Assembly (NCBI GenBank): GCA_031255695.1
Contig: JAIRSA010000211.1
Span: forward strand, 1-8,454
Direction of reading: 5' to 3'
DNA length: 8,454 bases
From: Eubacteriales Family XIII. Incertae Sedis bacterium
GTDB lineage: Bacteria; Bacillota; Clostridia; Peptostreptococcales; Anaerovoracaceae
Part shown: positions 1 through 6,404 of the stretch, piece after piece
Layout: each line of letters opens with the position of its first letter
Numbering within the stretch: the first letter of the stretch is position 1
Notes under the pieces: generated by a model
Seen by the model: only the letters and a program-made list of their open reading frames with translations
The model's database searches: none
Told to the model about the DNA's origin: nothing
Made by a program: the position numbers and the translations under genes

Positions 1-1
1 C

Positions 2-37
2 GCGGCCATAGAGCTCGGCTACCAGCCGAACAGGTAG
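2..37 (+). CDS. C-terminal tail of an upstream gene (partial)
   Basis: Reading from position 2, eleven sense codons (AAIELGYQPNR) run to a TAG at 35-37. The stop lies 23 nt before the gcdA-like ATG, the spacing expected inside an operon, and no terminator separates them. Eleven residues are too few to assign a family. In Acidaminococcus the gene before gcdA is a glutaconate CoA-transferase subunit, but nothing here tests that. The frame is inferred from its position and stop, not from homology. Confidence 0.35.
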   Translation, partial: AAIELGYQPNR

Positions 38-60
38 GCCACTCGGAAAGGAGAATAGAA

Positions 61-1803
61 ATGATAAACAGCGGCTATCCTTTGCACCCATATTTTAAGG
101 AAATGCCCGATATAGGCAAACCCTTGGCGAGGACCCTCAAACAGAACGTCGAGGAACTGAAACAGCAGGAAGCGATCATCGCGCAAGAGATCGAACGTGT
201 GAAGAACAATGGCAAGGCCACCGAGCTCATGAATGAAAAGGGCGAGTGGACCGCATGGCAGCGTTTGGAATATCTCGTTGAGCCGGGCACATGGTGCCCC
301 CTCCACACGATCTACGACCCGCTTGACAACGCCGAAGGCAACACGGGCGTCATAGATGGCCTCGGCAAGATCGCCGGCAGATGGGCCATCATCATAGCAT
401 CGAACAACAAGGTCATGGCCGGCGCCTGGCTCTCAGGGCAGGCTGACAACGTGCTGCGCGTCACGGACATCGCGAAGCGCATGCACCTGCCGCTCGTCTG
501 GGTGCTTAACTGCAGCGGCGCCAAGCTGATGGAGCAGGAGCGCCTCTACCCTAACCGCAGAGGCAGCGGGACCCCGTTCTTCAGGCACGCGGAGCTTCAG
601 AAGCTCGGCATTCCGATCGTTGTCGGCATATACGGGACCAACCCGGCAGGCGGCGGCTACCACGCCATCAGCCCGTCGATCCTGATCGGGCACAAGAAAT
701 GCAACATGGCTGTGGGCGGCGCCGGCATCGTCAGCGGCATGTCGCCGAAGGGCTACATCGACGACGAGGTCGCCGAGGGCCTTATCGAGCAGACCAAGAA
801 ATTCAAGGCCACGCCTCCTGGGCGCGTAGAGATACACCAGGGCGGCACAGGCTTCATCAGGGACGTGTGCGACACAGAAGAGGACGTACTCGACGACATC
901 AAGAGCTATATGGCTACACTTCCGGTATATGACCCGAAATTTTTCCGTGTCGCAGAACCGGCCGAGCCGAAATACCCCGCTGATGATCTGTACAGCCTGG
1001 TCCCGATCAATCAGAAGCGCACCTACTCCATGCCCGAAGTCCTTGCCCGCCTGTTCGACAACAGCGAGCATATGGAGTTCAGGCCGGACTACGGCCCGGA
1101 GATGTACTGCGGGCTCGCGAAAATCGACGGTTTTGTCTGCGGCTTTGTCGCGAACAACCAGGGGCTCATGGCGGACGGCTATCCCAAATATGCTGACTAC
1201 AAGGCTATTGGCGGCAAACTGTACCGTGAAGGCCTGATAAAGATGAATGAGTTCGTCACCCTCTGCGGGCGCGACCGCATCCCGATGATCTGGGTCCAGG
1301 ACACGACCGGCATAGATGTCGGCGATACAGCCGAGCAGGCTGAGATGCTGGGCCTCGGGATGTCCCTGATCTACTCCATAGAGCAGTCGGATGTCCCGAT
1401 GATGACCATCGTCCTGCGCAAGGGCACAGCGGCCGCGCACTATGTGCTGGGCGGCCCGCAGGCGAACAACAACAACGCGTTCACCATCGGCACTGCCGCG
1501 ACGGAGATCTACGTCATGCACGGCGAGACGGCCGCGGCCGCGTCCTACGCGCGCAGGCTCGTCAAGGACCGCGACGACGGCAAGCCGCTTGACGGCACCA
1601 TCGCCAAGATGAACGAGATCATACAGATGTACAACGACAAGTCCAGGCCCGCCTACTGCGCGGCGCACGGGCTGGTCGACGAGATAGTGGACATGCCGTA
1701 TCTCAGGAACTACTGCAAGGCCTTCGTCGGATCGTACTACCAGAACCCGAAATCATTCTGCGCGATCCACCAGATGCTCACGCCGAGGATCATAAAAGGC
1801 TAG
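61..1803 (+). CDS. gcdA: Glutaconyl-CoA decarboxylase alpha subunit (biotin-dependent carboxyltransferase)
   Basis: This 580-residue cytosolic carboxyltransferase should move the carboxyl group of glutaconyl-CoA to biotin on a partner subunit, giving crotonyl-CoA; in the known complex a membrane beta subunit then decarboxylates carboxybiotin and pumps sodium. It shows two crotonase-type halves. The first has NRRGSGTPFFR at 165-175 and the glycine-rich GTNPAGGGYH at 192-201. The second has QDTTGIDVG at 413-421 and YVLGGPQ at 461-467. From memory it matches Acidaminococcus GcdA (about 587 residues) along its whole length, including the N-terminus and the QNPKSFCAIHQM tail, so it fits GcdA better than shorter methylmalonyl-CoA decarboxylase or propionyl-CoA carboxylase subunits. 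The frame is open upstream to the window edge, but AAAGGAG at 47-53 and the alignment to GcdA fix the ATG at 61. The beta, gamma and delta subunits are not in the window. The exact acyl-CoA substrate is inferred. Confidence 0.88.
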   Translation: MINSGYPLHPYFKEMPDIGKPLARTLKQNVEELKQQEAIIAQEIERVKNNGKATELMNEKGEWTAWQRLEYLVEPGTWCPLHTIYDPLDNAEGNTGVIDGLGKIAGRWAIIIASNNKVMAGAWLSGQADNVLRVTDIAKRMHLPLVWVLNCSGAKLMEQERLYPNRRGSGTPFFRHAELQKLGIPIVVGIYGTNPAGGGYHAISPSILIGHKKCNMAVGGAGIVSGMSPKGYIDDEVAEGLIEQTKKFKATPPGRVEIHQGGTGFIRDVCDTEEDVLDDIKSYMATLPVYDPKFFRVAEPAEPKYPADDLYSLVPINQKRTYSMPEVLARLFDNSEHMEFRPDYGPEMYCGLAKIDGFVCGFVANNQGLMADGYPKYADYKAIGGKLYREGLIKMNEFVTLCGRDRIPMIWVQDTTGIDVGDTAEQAEMLGLGMSLIYSIEQSDVPMMTIVLRKGTAAAHYVLGGPQANNNNAFTIGTAATEIYVMHGETAAAASYARRLVKDRDDGKPLDGTIAKMNEIIQMYNDKSRPAYCAAHGLVDEIVDMPYLRNYCKAFVGSYYQNPKSFCAIHQMLTPRIIKG

Positions 1804-1807
1804 GCAT

Positions 1808-1819
1808 GCCTGCGCAGGC
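1808..1819. repeat. 12-bp perfect palindrome after the gcdA stop
   Basis: GCCTGCGCAGGC is its own reverse complement and lies 4 nt after the gcdA TAG. It follows AGGCATGC (1802-1809), an octamer that also occurs right after the hyuA stop at 6299-6306. The octamer may mark the left edge of a shared intergenic element; alone it could be chance. Confidence 0.4.
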
Positions 1820-1824
1820 TGCGG

Positions 1825-1945
1825 CTGGCGAAAGCTGTGGCTGGCGAAAGCCACGGTCGGCGGAGGCCGCGTGGCTGACGCTGGCGGATGCCACAGCTGG
1901 CAAAGCCGCAGATCTGGCGAAAGCCACGGCTGGCGGAGGCCGTGG
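1825..1945. repeat. 16-bp tandem repeat array with hairpin-forming units
   Basis: Seven degenerate copies of a 16-bp unit, consensus CTGGCGRARGCCACGG, begin at 1825, 1841, 1857, 1881, 1897, 1914 and 1930. Most steps are 16 bp; the third unit is stretched to 24 bp and the fifth to 17 bp. Copies at 1841-1856 and 1914-1929 are identical. Units can fold locally: GTGGCT 1837-1842 pairs AGCCAC 1849-1854, and AGCCACGGC 1922-1930 pairs GCCGTGGCT 1939-1947. A longer pairing joins GCTGTGGC 1834-1841 with GCCACAGC 1890-1897. Open frames crossing the array encode only repetitive peptides and have no convincing start signal, so I treat it as non-coding. Confidence 0.8.
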
Positions 1946-1973
1946 CTCCAGCCAAAACGCATGACAGCATAAC

Positions 1974-2015
1974 ACCAAACGGGGCGCCCCTAACAGCAGG
2001 GGCGCCCCGTTTGGT
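1974..2015. terminator. Perfect 18-bp-stem hairpin, probable bidirectional terminator of gcdA
   Basis: The left arm at 1974-1991 (ACCAAACGGGGCGCCCCT) is exactly complementary to the right arm at 1998-2015, with the loop AACAGC. The stem is GC-rich inside with A/T-rich ends. What follows is TGTGCGCTTG rather than a clean T-run, so it is not a textbook intrinsic terminator. Its position between gcdA and the hyuB promoter, and its symmetry, favour a terminator or an mRNA 3'-end stabiliser. Confidence 0.6.
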
Positions 2016-2029
2016 TGTGCGCTTGAAAC

Positions 2030-2072
2030 CCCCGCCCGCGTACGCGCCCATGCGCCATGCCGCAGGGCCCCG
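2030..2072 (+). repeat. 43-nt dispersed intergenic repeat, copy 1
   Basis: This block matches 6334-6376 at 38 of 43 positions with no gaps; the shared core includes TACGCGCC and CCATGCC. Both copies lie downstream of a gene stop, just after a GC-rich hairpin, in the same orientation relative to the preceding gene. The mismatches are scattered, as in a diverged repeat family rather than a recent duplication. Confidence 0.75.
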
Positions 2073-2073
2073 G

Positions 2074-2110
2074 ATCCGCAAAGTCCGCAAAAGTCTGCAA
2101 AATCCGCAGG
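2074..2110. promoter_or_regulatory. Four short repeats with A-tracts spaced one helical turn apart, upstream of the hyuB promoter
   Basis: The stretch reads ATCCGCAAA, GTCCGCAAAA, GTCTGCAAAA, TCCGCAGG: four copies of a TCYGCA core about 9-10 bp apart. The first three are followed by A-tracts at 2080-2082, 2089-2092 and 2099-2102. This spacing places the A-tracts on one face of the helix, an arrangement known to bend DNA, and puts them about 30-50 bp before the -35 box at 2132. It could be a bent upstream activating region or a multimeric operator. No regulator family is recognisable. Confidence 0.45.
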
Positions 2111-2131
2111 TTTATTTATTCGCATTTACTG

Positions 2132-2160
2132 TTGACGGTATGCCCATTGAATGATAAGAT
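2132..2160 (+). promoter_or_regulatory. sigma70-type promoter for hyuBA
   Basis: A -35 box TTGACG at 2132-2137 and a -10 box TAAGAT at 2155-2160 are separated by exactly 17 bp. They match the TTGACA and TATAAT consensus at 5 of 6 and 4 of 6 positions. Transcription would start near 2167, giving a leader of about 125 nt before hyuB. The local drop in GC content supports a promoter here. Confidence 0.6.
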
Positions 2161-2167
2161 CAAAAAA

Positions 2168-2291
2168 TATCCGGGCCTATTGGATGATGCTGGAAGATAG
2201 CAGCGGCGTCATCCGCCAAATGGCGGGAAGGCAACGCTTCGCGCCACGTTTATTCTGGCGAACAGAGCGCCACGACACTGGGAGGTAAAAA
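2168..2291 (+). promoter_or_regulatory. Structured 5' leader of hyuB with competing hairpins
   Basis: GGATGA 2182-2187 can pair with TCATCC 2209-2214, with an inner GCTG/CAGC helix. CCGCC 2213-2217 can instead pair with GGCGG 2222-2226, so these two folds compete. Further on, TGGCG 2256-2260 can pair with CGCCA at either 2242-2246 or 2268-2272, which lie in two direct copies of GCGCCACG (2241-2248 and 2267-2274) spaced 26 bp apart. The second copy ends 5 nt before the GGGAGG ribosome binding site (2280-2285). I recognise no known riboswitch consensus. Short GC-rich helices arise easily by chance. Confidence 0.35.
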
Positions 2292-4058
2292 ATGGCAAAA
2301 ATCGAATCGTATTTGATGTCCGTCATTTCAAGCAGGCTCTACAGCATAGGCCTTGAAATGACAAACACGCTCATGCGCACAGCCAGATCTCAGCTGATGA
2401 GCGTCTGTCACGACCTATCCACAGCCATATGCGACCGCAATGGGGAGGTATTGTCGCTGGCAGAAAGCATACCCGTGCACTGCGCCAATATGGGGCTTAC
2501 TGTAAAGCCGTGTTTTGAGCATCCGGAAGGCATTAAAGAGGGGGATATGTTTTTAAACAACTCCCCGTACCGCGGCAACACGCATCACGCCGACTACACC
2601 TATATCGCGCCCGTTTTTTTCGGCGGCGAGCTGCTGTTTTTCGCTGTAACCAAGGGCCATCAGGCCGATATCGGTAATTCCATACCCAGCACGTACCATT
2701 CAAACGCGCACGATCTGTATGAGGAAGGCGCCATCGACTGGCCGTGCATCAAGATCCAGAAAGAATACAAAGACGTGCCGGATATTATCGCCATTGCCAA
2801 GGCGCGCATACGCGTCCCGGAGGTGTGGTACGGCGATCATTTGGCCTGCGTGGGTTCCGCCCGCACAGGCGAACGGCGGCTGATCGAGCTGTGCGAGGAC
2901 TATGGCGCCGAGCTGCTGAAGGATTTTTCGGACGCCTACCAGGAATACGGCAGCAAGCGCATACAGGAGGAAATCCGCAAATTCCCTGAGGGGCATTGGG
3001 AATACGACATCAAAAGCGACGCGATCGAGGGTATGGTGGACGAAATCAATATACATATCGGCTGCGACATCAAACCCAGCGAGGGCAAGATAATCATCGA
3101 CCTGAGAGACAACAGGGACTCGGTCCCCTGCGGGCTGAATATGTGCGAGGCCACCGTGCGCGGCAGCGCCATAACGGGCATCCTCAACCGGCTGCCCTCC
3201 GACGTGCCCGGCAATGAAGGGGCCATGAACCACATAGAGGTGCTCATGAGGGAGGGCTGCGTCGTGGGCAAGTCCAAGATGCCCTATTCCTCATCGCTGG
3301 CGACCACAAACTTGGCGGACAGGCTCATATCGGGCGTGCAGGCCCTGATGAACCAAGTCACGTCCGAACGCGGGATGGCCGAGGGCGGCGCCGTGCAATG
3401 CCCGGCCGTATCGGTGATTTCCGGCAAGGACTGGCGCAAAGGGTATCAGCCCTACGTGAACCAGATTTTCCTGGGGATGACAGGCGGCCCCGGCGTCAAC
3501 GGCCACGACGGCTGGATCACCTATCAGTATCCGTGCACAGGCGGGGCGCTGAACTGGAATTCCGTCGAGGTGCTGGAGCAACAGTATCCGGTCCTGATCG
3601 TTGAGGAAGAGATGCTGCCCGATTCCGTGGGGGCGGGGGCCTTCGATTCCGCGCCCTCCTGCAAATTCGTGATGACGCCGCGGGGCGAGGCCATGACATG
3701 CGCGTATTCCTGCGACGGGATCGACAATCCGCCCAAGGGCGCCGTGGGAGGGCTTGACGGGCACCGGGCCGCCGCATGGAAATACAGCCTGCCGGAAGGC
3801 GAAGGCTCGCGGGCCGATCTGCCGCCTTTCGCGCAGCCCGAAATCAAGGTGGGCGAGGCCATCGTGTCCGAAAGTTCCAGCGGCGGCGGCTATGGCGACC
3901 CCAAGAAGCGCGATCCGCAGCTCGTGTGCCGGCGCGTCCGGGAGGGCTGGATCACCCCCGAATTCGCCGAGAGGGTGTACGGCGTCGCGATCGACATGAG
4001 CGGAGAGGAATATAAGGTCATCGAAGACAAGACCGCCGAATTGCGGTCGGGGCGGTGA
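2292..4058 (+). CDS. hyuB: Hydantoinase B/oxoprolinase family subunit
   Basis: The 588-residue product belongs to the HyuB family, the partner of HyuA in N-methylhydantoinases, 5-oxoprolinases and acetone, acetophenone or caprolactam enzymes. HyuA activates the substrate with ATP and HyuB completes the hydrolysis or carboxylation. Family landmarks are FLNNSPYRGNTHHAD at 87-101 and KGHQADIGN at 121-129, whose His and Asp residues fit the metal-binding positions of this family, then RVPEVWYGD around 174-182 and a C-terminal GGGYGDPKKRDPQLV-type motif. The length suits a stand-alone HyuB and is shorter than acetone carboxylase AcxB (over 700 residues). GGGAGG at 2280-2285, 6 nt before the ATG, sets the start. 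No signal peptide is seen, so it should be cytosolic. hyuA follows after 113 nt. The substrate cannot be read from the sequence. Confidence 0.9.
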   Translation: MAKIESYLMSVISSRLYSIGLEMTNTLMRTARSQLMSVCHDLSTAICDRNGEVLSLAESIPVHCANMGLTVKPCFEHPEGIKEGDMFLNNSPYRGNTHHADYTYIAPVFFGGELLFFAVTKGHQADIGNSIPSTYHSNAHDLYEEGAIDWPCIKIQKEYKDVPDIIAIAKARIRVPEVWYGDHLACVGSARTGERRLIELCEDYGAELLKDFSDAYQEYGSKRIQEEIRKFPEGHWEYDIKSDAIEGMVDEINIHIGCDIKPSEGKIIIDLRDNRDSVPCGLNMCEATVRGSAITGILNRLPSDVPGNEGAMNHIEVLMREGCVVGKSKMPYSSSLATTNLADRLISGVQALMNQVTSERGMAEGGAVQCPAVSVISGKDWRKGYQPYVNQIFLGMTGGPGVNGHDGWITYQYPCTGGALNWNSVEVLEQQYPVLIVEEEMLPDSVGAGAFDSAPSCKFVMTPRGEAMTCAYSCDGIDNPPKGAVGGLDGHRAAAWKYSLPEGEGSRADLPPFAQPEIKVGEAIVSESSSGGGYGDPKKRDPQLVCRRVREGWITPEFAERVYGVAIDMSGEEYKVIEDKTAELRSGR

Positions 4059-4083
4059 CAGGCCGGTTTCGATTCTCAATCCC

Positions 4084-4146
4084 ATACTGTCCCATGGCCA
4101 AAATCATTGCGCAAATCTCAGCGGCATTTTAGCCGGAGGGCAGTAT
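4084..4146 (+). promoter_or_regulatory. Long imperfect hairpin in the hyuB-hyuA intercistronic region
   Basis: ATACTG 4084-4089 pairs CAGTAT 4141-4146; after a bulged T, CCC 4091-4093 pairs GGG 4138-4140; after a small internal loop, GGC 4096-4098 pairs GCC 4132-4134; after a C-A mismatch, AAAAT 4100-4104 pairs ATTTT 4126-4130. This gives 17 base pairs in register around a 21-nt apical loop that contains the palindrome TTGCGCAA. No T-run follows, so termination is unlikely. The stem ends 10 nt before the hyuA Shine-Dalgarno sequence (4157-4163), so it may tune RNA stability or hyuA translation. Confidence 0.5.
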
Positions 4147-4171
4147 CAACGACAATAGGAGGTAACGCTAT

Positions 4172-6298
4172 ATGTCAAAATACGCATGCGTCGACGTAGG
4201 CGGCACATTTACGGACGCCGCCATATTGGAAACATCAGGCGATATACGGGTCTTCAAGGCGCCCACCACGCCGGGCGACTGGACCGAAGGGATCATAAAT
4301 TCCCTGAAAATCGCCGCCGGCCATTATAACCAGACCTTAGCGGAGTTCTTGGGGGATATCAGCGTAAGCGGCGGCGGTTTCGCCACGCACGGCTCCACCA
4401 TAGCCACCAACGCCATCGTCGAGAAAAAGGTCGGGAAGATAGGCGTGCTCTGCACGAAGGGTTTTCGCGACGTGTTTCTGTTCAGGGAAGGGCCCAACAA
4501 AAACCCCTTCGATATGGATCTCGACTATCCGGAACCTTTCGTGCCCCGTTACCGCACCCTGCCTGTGGAGGAGCGGATCAATTCCGAAGGCGGGATCGAG
4601 ACGCCCCTAAATGAAGACGATGTGCGCGCGGGCATTAAAACCCTGCGCGAATACCAGGTGGAGGCCATCTGCGTGTGCTATCTGTGGTCCACGGCCAACG
4701 AAGCCCACGAGCGGCGCACCGCTGAGATCATCCGCCAAGAATGGCCGGATGTCGGCGTGGTGCTGAGCTGTGAAGTCAATCCTAGCAGCCGCGAATACCG
4801 CCGATGGGTGTCCGCCGCGATCGACGCGTCCTTGCGCAGGCTTATTTCCACCTACGCCACGAACCTGAACGAGCGGCTGGCCGAATTGGGCTTCAAGGGG
4901 AAGATCGGGATGCTCAACGCTTCCGGCGGCGTCATGAGCGCCGAGGAAATCGTGAGCAAGCCGCTGTACACCATCGATTCCGGCCCGGCGATGGCGCCCG
5001 TGGCGGGCAGGAATTACGCGATCGGGGACGTCAACGACCAGAATGCGGTGGTCTTGGACATGGGAGGGACCACCTTCGACGTGAGCTGCGTCATCAAAGG
5101 GCATATCTCCGTGTCCAGGGAGGCCGTAATCGGCGACGAAATCCCCGGAATATCCAGGGTGAGCGTGCACAGCATCGGCGCGGGCGGCGGCAGCATCGCC
5201 TGGGTGGACAGCGGCGGCATGATCCGCGTCGGCCCCACGAGCGCGGGTTCCGTCCCTGGGCCGGCCTGTTATGGCCGCGGCGGCGAGCTCCCCACAGTCA
5301 CGGACGCGAACTTGGTGCTCGGATACCTGAATCCCGATTTCTTCAACGACGGCATGATGAAGCTCTCCCCGGAACGCTCGACGAAGGCTATACGGGAACA
5401 TATCGCGGACAAGCTGAATATCAGCGTAGTGGAGGCGGCTTTCGCTATTTGGGCGACCGTGAACGTCAACATGATCGCGGCAATCAAGGACATCACCATC
5501 TGGCAGGGCATAGACCCGCGCTCTTACACCATGGTGGCCGGCGGAGGCGCCTGCGGGCTGCACGCCATCCCATTGGCGGAGGGGCTTGAAATGAGCAGGC
5601 TGCTCATCCCGCGCACCGCGGGGGGCCTGAGCGCCGTCGGCGGGATATTCACGGACACCGTGTCCGAGTACAATTCGAGCTGCCTGGCCAACACGCGGGA
5701 TTTCGACCACGAAAAGGTCAACAAGGTGCTGAAGTCGCTGGCGGACAAGGCCATGGACTTCTTCGAGCGCAACAATATCGCGGAGCCGGACCGGCGCGTG
5801 GAACTGTATATGGAAGGGCATTACCCGTTCCAGGTATGGGATCTGTCGGTGGACATCACGCCATTCGTGGACAAGGATTTCAAGCTGGATCAGGACAGCG
5901 TCAAGTTGGTGGAGGCGGCGTTCCACGAAGAGCATGAGCGCACGTTCACCATCAAGGAGGACGCCAATGTCGAATGCGTGTACTGGCGCGTCAAGGCCAT
6001 TGGGGCGAACCACGTGGCGGGCATGATCCCGGAACAGGAATATCACAGCGAAAACCTGATCGTCTCGCCGGCCAAACGGACGGGCTCGCGCAAGATATAT
6101 TTCAAGAAATACAACGAGGCCATAGTCACGCCCGTCTTCTCCGGCGACAATTTGGTATACGGGGATGTGATACAGGGGCCCGCGATTGTCGAGGAACCGA
6201 CGACCACGATAGTCGTATTGCCGGACTACAGCATCAAGGTGACAAAGTACAACAACTATCTGATAGAAGGGCTTAAAACGCGGGCATCTGAGCAATAA
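4172..6298 (+). CDS. hyuA: Hydantoinase A/oxoprolinase (acetone carboxylase beta-like) ATP-dependent subunit
   Basis: The 708-residue product is the ATP-using half of the HyuA/HyuB pair. The N-terminal domain carries the ASKHA-fold phosphate motif DVGGTFTD at 8-15. The central Hydantoinase_A domain starts near RRW at 210-212 and carries the second phosphate motif DMGGTTFD at 296-303, SIGAGGGSI at 334-342 and GGGACGLHA at 457-465. The C-terminal part ends in a GSRKIYFKK...GPAIVEEPTTT stretch that, from memory, resembles acetone carboxylase AcxA as well as hydantoinases. AGGAGGT at 4157-4163, 8 nt before the ATG, supports the start. All family motifs look intact and no frameshift is seen. No small AcxC-like gamma subunit lies nearby, so a classic acetone carboxylase is not supported. 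A hydantoinase, 5-oxoprolinase or related amidase/carboxylase remains possible. Confidence 0.9.
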   Translation: MSKYACVDVGGTFTDAAILETSGDIRVFKAPTTPGDWTEGIINSLKIAAGHYNQTLAEFLGDISVSGGGFATHGSTIATNAIVEKKVGKIGVLCTKGFRDVFLFREGPNKNPFDMDLDYPEPFVPRYRTLPVEERINSEGGIETPLNEDDVRAGIKTLREYQVEAICVCYLWSTANEAHERRTAEIIRQEWPDVGVVLSCEVNPSSREYRRWVSAAIDASLRRLISTYATNLNERLAELGFKGKIGMLNASGGVMSAEEIVSKPLYTIDSGPAMAPVAGRNYAIGDVNDQNAVVLDMGGTTFDVSCVIKGHISVSREAVIGDEIPGISRVSVHSIGAGGGSIAWVDSGGMIRVGPTSAGSVPGPACYGRGGELPTVTDANLVLGYLNPDFFNDGMMKLSPERSTKAIREHIADKLNISVVEAAFAIWATVNVNMIAAIKDITIWQGIDPRSYTMVAGGGACGLHAIPLAEGLEMSRLLIPRTAGGLSAVGGIFTDTVSEYNSSCLANTRDFDHEKVNKVLKSLADKAMDFFERNNIAEPDRRVELYMEGHYPFQVWDLSVDITPFVDKDFKLDQDSVKLVEAAFHEEHERTFTIKEDANVECVYWRVKAIGANHVAGMIPEQEYHSENLIVSPAKRTGSRKIYFKKYNEAIVTPVFSGDNLVYGDVIQGPAIVEEPTTTIVVLPDYSIKVTKYNNYLIEGLKTRASEQ

Positions 6299-6314
6299 AG
6301 GCATGCGGGGCGGA

Positions 6315-6340
6315 GGCGGGGCGGAGGCCGCCGCCCCGCC
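6315..6340. terminator. GC-rich hairpin after hyuA, probable shared terminator
   Basis: GGCGGGGCGG at 6315-6324 is exactly complementary to CCGCCCCGCC at 6331-6340, with the loop AGGCCG. It lies 16 nt after the hyuA stop and between the convergent hyuA and DUF4143 genes, where it could act for both. No T-run is present on either side, so the call rests on stem strength and position. Confidence 0.45.
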
Positions 6341-6376
6341 CGCCTACGCGCCTATGAGCCATGCCACAGGACCCCG
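6334..6376 (+). repeat. 43-nt dispersed intergenic repeat, copy 2
   Basis: This copy is identical to 2030-2072 at 38 of 43 positions. It overlaps the right arm of the preceding hairpin and ends 28 nt before the 3' end of the convergent DUF4143 gene. The octamer AGGCATGC directly after the hyuA stop (6299-6306) also occurs after gcdA (1802-1809), so the whole intergenic module may be related, with a shared left end, a variable hairpin core and a shared right end. Confidence 0.75.
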
Positions 6377-6404
6377 CGCTGGGCGGTCGGGCGGCGGGGC
6401 GGCA

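Noticed and set aside
15..29. Small hairpin TCGGCT-ACC-AGCCGA near the window start
   Set aside because: It lies in the presumed coding tail of the upstream gene, has only 6 bp and a 3-nt loop, and no T-run follows, so chance is the simplest explanation.
433..1668. Minus-strand open frame of 411 codons opposite gcdA
   Set aside because: It is antisense to a gene with clear family motifs, has no recognisable domain, and is rich in the Arg, Ala, His and Val typical of shadow frames in GC-rich DNA.
1825..1945. CRISPR array
   Set aside because: The 16-bp units follow each other without unique spacers and are too short and degenerate for CRISPR repeats.
1790..2125. Small open frames on both strands across the gcdA-hyuB gap
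   Set aside because: Their peptides simply translate the 16-bp array, the 18-bp-stem hairpin and the 43-nt repeat, and I found no supporting family match.
2292..6298. Acetone carboxylase operon (acxABC)
   Set aside because: HyuB is much shorter than AcxB, no AcxC-like gamma subunit is present between or just after the genes, and the motifs are equally consistent with other HyuAB enzymes.
4607..6304. Minus-strand open frame of 565 codons opposite hyuA
   Set aside because: The plus-strand frame carries all HyuA motifs. The antisense frame shows no domain and a composition expected from the reverse of a GC-rich gene.
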